From NCBI GenBank assembly GCA_026545225.1, contig CM048845.1, forward strand, positions 121,399,033 through 121,463,032: DNA of 64,000 nucleotides, in the 5' to 3' direction. The DNA comes from Cornus controversa. Lineage: Eukaryota; Streptophyta; Magnoliopsida; Cornales; Cornaceae. The translations under genes and the position numbers were made by a program. Shown piece by piece: positions 46,575-58,700 of the stretch (the first letter of the stretch is position 1; each line of letters begins with the position of its first letter). Below the pieces are notes generated by a model. It was not told where the DNA came from and did no database searches. It was given only the letters and a program-made list of their open reading frames with translations.

Positions 46575-47564
46575 TAGTTGTTAAGGATTTATTTATAATT
46601 TATTATCATTATTAGAAGCGTTTGAGTAGAATTGAAGGGCCCCACAATCCAGGTAAAGAGGTTAGCATAATTTCATTTTGTTGGTTTTCTACATAGAAGG
46701 GCTTTGCTTATGAGTTATTACTAGGATTCAATAGTGTTTCATGGGAGTAGTATTATCATTGAATAATGTTTGACAAGGCACTTATATACAGTGGATATGG
46801 TATAGTACAAAGAGTACAGTGTGGAGTATATCTAGTCACCTTCATCAATTGTGGCCTCATATCTGGGAATTTTAGGCAAACGTTCTGACTTCTGATTCTG
46901 TGTCTAGCCCTATGGTTATTTGGGGGGCCCTCAGTGAATGTTTAGTTCTCTCCTTACAGACAATCTTAGCCTGTTAGGCTCTTAAGAGTACCAAACATGG
47001 AAAATTTAGTTCACCTTCTGGCATGTTATCCTCTATCAGCTTAATTCCGTCAGTCTTCTCTCCTCTTTATTAAACATACATTGTACTTCACACGTCACAA
47101 TCCCTATGATATCCCACATTTATGGTTCTCTAATTTCATAATACAATAACGCGGAACTTCAAATTTGCTGTACTGCTCTTTGTCGATAATATGTTCATTT
47201 GTTAGAAACGTGGGTATACAATTTATGAAACATAAAGGCTTAGAGAAGTCAATTTGCTGAAGCCAAACCTTCCCATGGTGCCTAGGTCCTGAACTAGTTT
47301 AGTTGTTACCATAACTAGACTTAAATTCACCCCTCAACATGCCCACAAAGTCTGATTTTGATGGAAGAAAGGTTGTTAGAGAAACAACACAACCTGCAAT
47401 TGAGTCTGGAATTCTTTATTCTTTTATTGAGTGCTAATTGTAATCATCATTCATCATGATTGGTTACAGAGGAGAAACTAAAAATGATTGGTTGCTGAAG
47501 TTTCAGTGGTTTCATTTATCATATCTGGTAATTTACAAAAGAAAGGAAGTTACAGAGAAGAAAC
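46575..47564. other. Sequence between copies D and E
   Basis: About 1 kb without recognisable coding or repeat structure. If copy D joins the distal kinase exons this is intronic. Confidence 0.4.
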
Positions 47565-47866
47565 AAAAAGTAGGGCTTTCTATTTAATAATCTTATTATT
47601 TAAGAAAGGATAAGATTATTAATTATTTTATAGGTTTTTTTATTGTTAATTTTTTAATGCCTACCAAATTTTTCCATAACAATAATAATGCAGCATTATT
47701 TTATTATATTTTTTTGATTAGTTAAATACTTTTGTACATATCTCTGCTGTTTCTTTTCTTTCAATTTAAAAGATAGAGACAACAAAAAAAAAATTAATAA
47801 CTCACACACTCCATTACAGAGACTCAATCTTTATTTTATTCAAGATATATAATCTTTATTTTATAC

Positions 47867-47897
<31 letters not shown>

Positions 47898-48893
47898 GTT
47901 TTTTTCCCCGGGTATGTGACAATACAATATTGTGGTCTTTGTAATGACAGGCTAAATGGGATAAGATTAAACAAAGTTTCAATTGAACAATTCCTTTGTT
48001 TTCTGTGGATGGTAATGACAAAAACAGTATAATGACAGGCTATATAATATGCACTAAATTTAAAATATTGAATACACTTGAAAGAACATGTCAAATTTAT
48101 ATTTGATTATACCGATATTTAAATTTTATGAAAAATAGGACTCTAATATTTGGTCAAAATGGACTGCAATACTCCTCTAATAAGTAATACCATACCATAC
48201 AATGCAATTGAATCTCAGAGTCAACTAAGCCAGCCAGCCTCCATGCTGAGATCATTCAACGTTCAAAATTCCAACCACCCGAGACTCACTTCAAAACCCT
48301 TCTCTCTCTATCTTTACTCATGACTCTCTCACTCCTCCATCCAAATGCCTCTCTCTCACTCAACTTCTCTCTTCTCCTTCCCTCCGATCATCGCCACCGT
48401 CCTCACCGTCTTCTCCGGCTACCTCACGGCGTCGTTTTCCGAAGGTATCACCTACTCCGATTGTGACCGTACCTTCACCTGTGGTTCCATCAACAACATC
48501 ACCTATCCGTTCACCGGCGGCGACCGACCAAATTTTTGCGGCCCATCCGAGTTCCGACTCACATGCCGGGACAACTACACCGAGTTCACTACCAACTCAG
48601 TGACTTACCGAGTTCTTCAGATAAACCAAAGTGGAAAAACCCTAACCCTTGCCAGGTTAGACCTATGGAACAACACTTGTCCCCAAACGTTTGTCAATTC
48701 CACTCTCAATTCTGCTCTTTTCGACACCAGTGTGGGGAATGTGGATCTTACGCTGTTCTATGGTTGTTCTTCTCCGCCTATACCCTATGGACGTCACAAT
48801 CTGTTTAATTGCAATGTGAGTGGATTCAATTCTAGTGATGCCTATTCCTTGCTTGGTCCGGTTCCAACTGATCCGATAGCCGGAATCATTAGG
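47565..48893. repeat. Tandem duplication, right copy
   Basis: It matches 44,233-46,286 but lacks the hAT-like insert and some flanking bases (AATGCAAT passes directly to TGAATCTCAGAGTC near 48,208). It stops abruptly inside the ectodomain exon after ATTAGG. Confidence 0.9.
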
Positions 48894-48938
48894 ATGAAAT
48901 TTATTATTATAGTTGTGTTGATTCAGTTTTTGCCTTGA
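48345..48938 (+). pseudogene. LRK10L-type ectodomain exon, copy E (3'-truncated)
   Basis: For 183 codons it is almost identical to copy D (MPLSHSTSLFSFPPIIAT, CGSINNITYPFTGG, VTYRVLQINQSGKTLTLARL, DAYSLLGPVPTDPIAGIIR). At 48,893 homology ends and 14 unrelated residues (MKFIIIVVLIQFLP) lead to TGA. The whole WAK_assoc cysteine motif and the splice donor are gone. The frame itself is open, so a secreted 197-aa GUB_WAK_bind-only protein is possible, but a truncated pseudogene is the simpler reading. Confidence 0.8.
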
Positions 48939-49779
48939 AATCTTCTTCTACTCTCTTATTCAATTTTTTAAAGTTTTGTTTTCTCTTGTGATTGCCGCAA
49001 TGAACTACTAAGCTAGTTATTGAGAAAAGAAAAAAATGCAGAAACTGAACACACTTAAATTTCAGTATATTAAGTGCATATGCAGTGTTGCGACAAAATA
49101 CTTAAAAAGGTCAGGCTTTAATTCAAGAGAGAGATGTTGCACCGTTCTTGCTCTACTTTAGGGTGAGACAACTTTTGATACCTTGATCTAGTTCTGCCAC
49201 ACTTGATGAAGTCTATGTTTTCTTACTTGAGTGAATTTGTAGGTCAGGCTTTAAGTCATTTGTGTGCGTAGATGTATCACTTCGCCCCTGTTAGTGTAGT
49301 TTCCGGTCTGCATCAAATTGTTTGCGAGTTTAAATGGGTCCAACTTGCCATCATTAAGTACCAGGGGACAGGGAAATGTTGCTACATGTGTGAAGATATG
49401 GGACAAGGATCCTCTGCTGTAATCGGGTACTGCCGTACCATGCAGTACCCAGAAACGGCAGCGTTTAGTTCAGTAAGTTTTACTATCTTCTGTTTTTTGT
49501 TTCTTTGTTCCGTTTTCCTTCCGTTATTGAGTATATATGCTTCTCTTATCTTCCTTTTACAATACATACAACTTTGCTTCCTGCCTTCTATACATATATA
49601 TATATATATATGTATGCTTTACATTTTTTTTCTTTTCATTTAAAAGTCCATAATTTTTACTACAAATAATATTTTTTGATGAAACTAATTTTATGAAATA
49701 GAATATTCTGAGAACTTCAATTTGACTATAACTTAGTCTATGTTTTAACTTAAGACAGAAAAATTATAATTTTTCCAAT

Positions 49780-52700
49780 TCATGTCTACACACTTAAAAC
49801 ATAAAAATTTTAATTTTTTTTTAAATGTTTATAAAAAAAATTTATGCTTAAATGTTTCTAAAAAATGAAAAGAAATAGAAAATTATTTATTTTCATTGTG
49901 TGGAAATTATTGCAGGTGTGTGAAAAAGTACTTTGAATATTTAAAGAGTACTTTAAGTGTGTGGAAAACGATTTTAAGTGTGTGTAACTGAGGCTTAAAA
50001 GACATCATCTGATTTATTTGTGTGAATGAGTACAATCGAAAAAACATATATTAATTTCAAATTGATTTGACTTTCACATTAATAGCACAGATGTCCACAC
50101 ACTTAAAAGTATATTTCAACTCCAGTAAAGTCAGTTCCCACAAGTTTATGGTTATTTTTCACACACTTAAAACCAATATTTAAATTTTTATGTTTTTTCT
50201 TTCCAAATTTTTCAGAAACATTTTAGATACATCCCATAAGTGTTTCCTCACAAATAAAACATAACATTTGATTTTCACATTTTTTAAGACTCATGTCCAC
50301 GAACTCAAAGTCCATTTTCACACATTTAAAGTCCTTTTCGGCACACTTAAAGAATTATTCCACACAGAAATTATAAAAAATTTAATTTTTTTTTTCAAAT
50401 TTTTCAGAAACATTTAGACACATCCAATAAGTGTTTTCACACAAATTAAACATAACATTTGAATTCCACATTTATTTAAACTCACGTACACGAACTTAAA
50501 GTCCATTTTCACACATTTAAAGCACTTTCCACACAATTAAAGTACTTTTTTCACACACTTAAAACAAATATTCTTTCATGTTTTTTATTTCTAATTTTTT
50601 TAAGAACTCTAAGGCATATTTGAATATGTTTTTGCAAAAAAAATGATAAAAATTTATATTCACATTTTTTAGTCTCATTTTTTTCTAACTTTTCACACAT
50701 TTAAAGTACTTTTCCACACATTTGAAACAAATATTTTTTTATGTTTTTTCTTTTCAATTTTTTTAAGAACTTTTAGACATATTTGAAGGATGTTTTTTCA
50801 CAAAAAAAATCATAAAAAATTATATTCACATTTTTTCGTCTCATTTTTACTCACTTTTCACACATTTAAAATACTTTTTCACACACTTAAAACAAATATA
50901 TTTTTATGATTTTTATTTCCAATTTTTTGAACAACTTTTAGCCATATTTGAAGGATATTCTTGTACAAAAAAATCATAAAAATTTATATACACATTTTTT
51001 AATCTCATTATTATTCACTTTTCACACATTTAAAGGATTTTTCACACATTTATAGTACTTTTTCACACACTTAAAACAAATATTTTTTTATGTTTTTTCT
51101 TTCCAATTTTTTTAACAACTTTTAGGCATTTTTGAAGGATGTTTTTGTACAAAAAAATCATAAAAATTTATATTCACATTTTTTCGTCACATTTTTACTC
51201 ACTTTCCACACATTTAAAATACTTTTCCACACACTTAAATCAAATATTTTTTTATGTTTTTTATTTTCAATTTTTTAGTAACTTTTAGGCATATTTGAAA
51301 GAAGTTTTTGCATAAAAAAATTATAAAAATTTATATTCACATTTTTTAATCTCATTTTTACTCACTTTCCACACATTTAAAATAATTTTCCACACACTTA
51401 AATCAATATTTTTTTTATATTTTCTATTTTCAATTTTTTTAGGAACTTTTAGGCATATTTGAAGGAAGTTTTTGCAAAAAACAATTATAAAAATTTATAT
51501 TCACATTTTTTAATCTCATTTTTATTCACTTTCCACACATTTAAATTACTTTTCCACACACTAAAAATAAATTTGTTTTTTCAATTTTTTAGGAACTCTT
51601 AAACATATTTGAAGGATTTTTTTGCACAAAAAATCATAAAAAATTATATTCACATTTTTTAGTGTTAGTTTTTATCACTTTCGACATACTTAAAGTACTT
51701 TTTCACACACTTAAAACAAATATTTTTTTATGTTTTCTGTTTTCCTTTTTTTAACAACTTTTTTCGTTTTTTATCACTTTTCACACATTTAAAGTAGTTT
51801 TCACACATTTAAAGTAATTTTCCACACACTTAAAAAAAGTAATTTTTTATGTTTTTTCTTTTCAAAATTTTTATCAACTTTTAGCCATATTTGAAGGATG
51901 TTTTGGCACAAAAATCATAAAAATTTATATTCACATGTTTTAATTTCATTTTTATTCACTTTTCACACATTTAAAATATTTTTTCACACATTTAAAGTAT
52001 TTATCCACATACTTAAAAGAATATTTTTTTATGTTTTTTCTTTTCAATTTTTTTAGGAACTTTTAGCCATTTTTGAAGAATGTTTTTGCACAAATAAATC
52101 ATAAAAATTTCTATTCACAAATTTTAGTCTCATTTTTATTCACTTTTCACATATTTAAAATACTTTTCCACATAATTAAAGTACTTTTTCACACAATTAA
52201 ATCAATTTTTTTTTATATTTTTTCTTTCTTATTTTTTTATAAACTTTTAGGCATATTTGAATGATGTTTTTCACAAGAAAATCATAAAAAATTATATTCA
52301 CATTTTTTGTCTCATTTTTACTCACTTCTCACACATTTAAAATACTTTTCCACACACTTAAAACAAATATTTTTCTTATGTTTTTTCTTTTCGATTTTTT
52401 TAGGAACTTTTAGTCATATTTAAAGAAATGTTTTTGCACAAAAAAATCATGAAAATTTATATTCACATTTTTTACTATCATTTTTTCTAACTTTTTACAC
52501 ATTTAAAGTACTTTTTCACACTTAAAACAAATATTTTTTTTATGTTTTTTATATCCAATTTTTTAGCAACTTTTAGACATATTTGAAAGAAGTCTTTGCA
52601 CAAAAAAATCATAAAAAATTATATTCACATTTTTTAGTCTCATTTTTATTCACTTTTTTCACACATTTAAATTACTTTTCCACTCACTTAAAACAAATAT

Positions 52701-55700
52701 TTTTTTATGTTTTTTCTTTTCAATTTTTTTAGCAACTTTTAGGCATATTTGAATGATGTTTTTGCACAAATAAATCATAAAAAATTATATTCACATTTTT
52801 AATCACTTTCAACACATTTAAAGTACTTTTTCACATATTTAAAGCATTTTTCACACATTTAAAGTACTTTTTCACACACATAAAATAAATATTTTTTTAT
52901 GTTTTTTGTTTCAATTTTTTTAGGAACTTTTAGGCATATTTAAAGGATTTGTTGCACAAAAAAATCATAAAAATTTATATTCACATTTTTTATTCTAATT
53001 TTTATTCACTTTACACACATTAAAAATATTTTTCACACATTTAAAGTACTTTTTCTCACATTGAAAGTACTTTTTCACACACTTAAAATAAATGTTTTTC
53101 TTTTCAATTTTTTTAGCAACTTTTAGGCATATTTGATGGATGTTTTTGCACAAAAAAATCATAAAAAATTATATTCACATTTTTTAGTTTCATTTATACT
53201 CACTTTCCACACATTTAAACGGCATTTCCACACATTTAAATTATTTTTCAAATATTTAAAATACTTTTTCATACACTTAAAACAAGTATTTTTCTATGTT
53301 TTTTCTTTTCAATTTTTTTAGCAACTTTTAGGCATATTTGAAGAATGTTTTTGTACAAATAAATCATAAAAAATTATATTTTCATTTTTTAGTTTCAGTT
53401 TTAATCACTTTTCACATATTTAAAGTATTTTTCACACATTTAAAATACTTTTCCATACATTTATTCTTTTATGTTTTTTCTTTTCAATTTTTTTAGCAAC
53501 TTTTAGGCATATTTGAAGGATTTTTTGCACAAATAAATTATAAAAAATTATATTCAAATTTTTTAGTTTCATTTTTACTCATTTTTCACACATTTAAAGG
53601 CCATTTTTACACATTTAAAGTACTTATCCACACACGTAAACAAGTATTTTTTTTATGTTTTTTATTTTCAATTCTTTTAGCAACTCTTAGGCATATTTGA
53701 AGGCTGTTTTTGCACAAAAAATAAATAAAAATTTATATTCACAATTTTTAGTCTCATTTTTACTCACTTTTTACACATTTAAAGTATTTTGTAACACATT
53801 TGAAGCACTTTCTACGCATTTAAAGTACTCTTCCACGAATTTAAAGCAAGTATTTTTTTTATGTTTTTTCTTTCCAATTTCTTTAGAAACTTTTAGGCAT
53901 ATTTGAAGTATGGCTTTGCACAAATAAATTATAAAAAATTATATTCACATTTTTTAGTTTCATTTTTATTCACTTTCCACACATTTAAAGTATATTTTCA
54001 CACACTTAAAACATATATTTTTTTATGATTTTTATTTTCAATTTTTTAACAACTTTTAGCCATATTTGAAGGATGTTTTTGTACCAAAAAAATCATAAAA
54101 ATCTATATTCACATGTTTTAGTCTCATTTTTATTCATTTTTCACACATTTAAACTACTTTTTCACACACTTAAAACAAATATTTTTTTTATATTTTTTCT
54201 TTCTAATTTTTTTAGCAACTTTTAGGCATATTTGAAAGATGATTTTGCACAAATAAATCATAAAAAATTATATTCACATTTTTATACTTTCATTTTTAAT
54301 TACTTTCCACACATTTAAAGTACTTTTCACACATTTAAAACATTATTCACACATTTAAAGTATTTTTTCACACACATAAAACAAATATTTTTTTATGTTT
54401 TTTTTTTCAATTTTTTAGGAACTTTTAGGCATATTTGAAGGATGTTATTGAACAAAAAAATCATAAAAATTTATATTCACATAATTTATTCAATTTTTAC
54501 ACTCTTTGGCATATTTGAACAATGTTTTAACACAAATAAATCATAAAAAATTATATTCACATTTTTTAGTTTAAGTATTACACACTTTTCACACACTTAA
54601 TGGCCATTTCCACACATTTAAAATACTTATTCACACACACATAAAACAATTATTTTTTATGCTTTCTCTTTTCAATTTTTGAAGCAAATTTTAGTCATAT
54701 TTGAAGGATGTTTTTGCACAAATAAATCATAAAAATTAAATTCACATTTTTTTCTTCACATTTAAAGTAATTTTTCACACATTTAAAGTACTATTCCACA
54801 CATTTAAAGCAAGTATTTTTTTAAGTTTTTTCTTTCCAATTTCTTTAGGAACTTTTAGGCATATTTGAAGTATGTTTTTGCACAAATAAATCATAAAAAA
54901 TTATATTCACATTTTTTAATTTCATTTTTATTCACTTTCCACACATTTAAAGTACATTTCCACACACTTACAACAAATATTTTTTTATATTTTTTCTTTC
55001 CAATTTTTTTAGCAACTTTTAGACATATTTGAAAATTAATTTTGCACAAATAAATCATAAAATATTATATTCATATTTTTAATTTAATTTTTAATCAATT
55101 TCTACACATTTAAAGTACTTTTTCACACATTTAAAACACTTTTCACACATTTAAAGTACTTTTCCATACACATAAAACAAATACTTTTTTACATATTTAA
55201 AGTAATTTTTCACACACCTAAAACAAGTATTTTTCTATATTTTTTCTTTTCAATTTTTTTAGCAACTTTTAGGCATATTTGAAGGATATTTTTGTACAAA
55301 TAAATCATAAAAAAATTATATTTTTATTTTTTAGTTTCATTTTTAATCACTTTCACACATTTAAAATACTTTTCAGACATTTAAAGTACTTTTCCACACA
55401 CTTAATACAATTATTTTTTATGTTTTTTTTTTCAATTTTTTTAGCAACTTTTAGGCATATTTGAAGGGTGTTTTTGCACAAATAAATCATAAAAAATTAT
55501 ATTCACATTTTTTAGTTTCATTTTTACTCACTTTTCACACATTTAACGCATTTTTCACACATTTAAATTACTTATCCTCACACTTAAAACAAATATTTTT
55601 TAATGTTTTTTGTTTTCAATTTTTTTAGCAACTCTTAGGCATATTTTAAGGATCTTTTTGCACAAAAAAGAAATAAAAATTTATATTCACAATTTCTGTC

Positions 55701-58700
55701 TCATTTTTACTCACTTTTCACACATTTAAAGTATTTTTCAACACATTTAAAGCACTTTCTACACATTTAAAGTACTCTTCCACACATTTAAAGCAGGTAT
55801 TTTTTTATGTTTTTACTTTTCAATTTTTTTAGGAACTCTTAGGCATATTTGAAGTATGTTTTTGCACAAATAAATCATAAGAAATTATATTAACTTTTTT
55901 TAGTTTCATTTTTATTTACTTTCCACACATTTAAAACAAATATTTTTTTATATAATTTCTTAAAATTTTTTTTTTAATGTTTTTCTTTCAAATTTTTTAG
56001 CAACTTTTAGACATATTTGAAAGATGATTTTGCACAAATAAAACATAAAAAATTATATTCACATTTTTTAATTTCATTTTTAATCACTTTTCACACATTT
56101 AAAACAATTTTCACACATACAAAATACTTTTTTCATACACATAAAACAAATATTTTTTTATTTTTTTTTCCAATTTGTTTTGGAACTTTTAGGCATATTT
56201 GAAGGATGTTTTTGCACAAAAAAAAATATTATAAAAATTTATATTCACATTTTTTATTCTAATTTTTATTCACTTTCTACACATTTAAATATTTTTCACA
56301 CATTGAAAGTACTTTTCCACATACTTAAAATAAATATTTTTTTATGTTTTTTTCTTACCAATTTTTTTAGAAACTCTTAAGCCTATTTGAACGACGTTTT
56401 TGCACAAATAAATCATAAAAAATTATATTCACATTTTTTAGTTTTTATTACAGACTTTCCACACACTTAATGGTCATTTCCACACATTTAAAACACTTTT
56501 CACACATAAAAAGTACTTTTTCATGCACCTAAAACAATTATTTTTTTATGCGTTTTCTTTTCAATTTTTGAAGCAACTTTTAGGCATATTTGAAAGATTT
56601 TTTCGCACAAATAAATCATAAAAATTATATTCACATTTTTTTGCTTCATTTTTAATCACTTTCCACACATTTAAAGTACTCTTCCACACATTTAAAACAA
56701 GTGTTTTTTTATGTTTTTTTTTCCAATTTTTTTAGCAAATTTTAGGCATATTTGAATGATATTTTTGCACAAATAAATCATAAGAAATTATATTCACATT
56801 TTTTAGTTTTATTTTTACTCACTTTCCACACATTTAAACGGCATTTTCACACATTTAAAGCATTTTTCACATATTTAAAGTATTTTTTCACACACTTAAA
56901 ACTAGTATTTTTATAGGATGGTTTTGTACAAATAAATCATAAAAAATTAAATTTTCATTTTTTAGTTTCATTTTTAATTACTTTTCACACATTTAAAATA
57001 CTTTTTCACACACCTAATAAAATTATTCTTTTATGTTTTTCTTTTCAATTTTTTTAGCAACTTTTAGGCATATTTGAAAGATTTTTTGCACAAATAATTC
57101 ATAAAAAATTATATTCAATTTTTTTAGGTTCATTTTTACTCACTTTCCACACATTTAAAGACATTTTTACACATTTAAAGCACTTTTCACGCATTTAAAA
57201 ATACTTATCCACACACACATAAAACAAGTATTTTTTTATGTTTTTTATTTTCAATTTTTTTAGCAACTCTTAGGCATATTTGAAGTATATTTTTGCACAA
57301 AAAATAAATAAAAATTTATATTCACAATTTTTAGTCTAATTTTTACTCACTTTTCACACCTTTAAGTATTTTTCAACACATTTAAAGCACTTTCTACACA
57401 TTTAAAGTATTATTCCACACATTTAAAGCAAGTATTTTTTTATGTTTTTTTTTTCAATTTCTTTAGGAACTTTTAGGCATATTTGAAATATGTTTTTGCA
57501 CAAATAAATCATGTAAAATTATATTCACATTTTTAATTTCATTTTTATTCACTTTTCACACATTTAAAGTACAGTTCTACACACTTACAACAAATATTTT
57601 TTTATATTTTCTATTTTCAATTTTTTTAGCAACTTTTAGCTATAATTGAAGGATGTTTTTGTACCCAAAAAAAATCATAAAAATTTATGTTTACATGTTT
57701 TAGACTCATTTTTATTCATTTTTCACACATTTAAGTTCTTTTCCACACACTTAAAACAAATATTTTTTACGTTTTTTCGTTCCAATTTTTTTAACAACTT
57801 TTAGACATATTTGAAAGATGATTTTGCACAAATAAATCATAAAATATTATATTCATATTTTTTAGTTTCATTTTTAATCACTTTCTACACATTTAAAGTA
57901 CTTTTTCACACATTTAAAACATTTCTCACACACATAAAACAAATACTTTTTATGTATTTTTTTTTATATTTTTTTAGGAACTTTTAGGCATATTTGAAGG
58001 ATATTTTGCACCAAAAAAATCATAAAAATTTATATTCACATTTTTATTCACTTTCTACACATTTAAAGTATTTTTCACACATTGGAAGTACTTTTACACA
58101 TACTTAAAATAAATATTTTTTTATGTTTTTTTCTTACCAATTTTTTTAGGAACTCTTATGCATATTTGAACGATGTTTTTGCACAAATAAATCATAAAAA
58201 ATTATATTCACATTTTTTAGTTTTTATTACACACTTTCCACACACTTGATGGCCATTTCCACACATTTGAAACACTTTTCACACATTTGAACTACTTTTT
58301 CATGCATCTAAAACAATTATTTTTTTGTGCTTTGTCTTTTCAATTTTGGAAGCAACTTTTAGGCATATTTGAAGGATGTTTTCGCACAAATAAATCATAA
58401 AAAATTATATTCAAATTTTTTTGCTTCGTTTTTAATCACTTTCCACACATTTAAAGTAGTTTTTCACACATTTCAAGTACTCTTCCACACATTTAAAACA
58501 AGTGTTTTTTTATGTTTTTTTTTCGCCAATTTTTTTAGCATTTTTTAGGCATATTTAAAGGATGTTTTTGCACAAATAAATCATAAAAAATTATATTAAC
58601 ATTTTTAGTTTCACTTTTAATCACTTTCCACACATTTAAAGTAGTTTTCCACACATTTAAAGCACTCTTTCACACATTTAAAACAAGTATTTTTTTATGT

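Noticed and set aside
49272-49643. 123-codon open frame downstream of copy E
   Set aside because: Contains a degraded dispersed repeat word (GGATCCTCTGCTGTAA) and a (TA)n tract, with no homology recognised.
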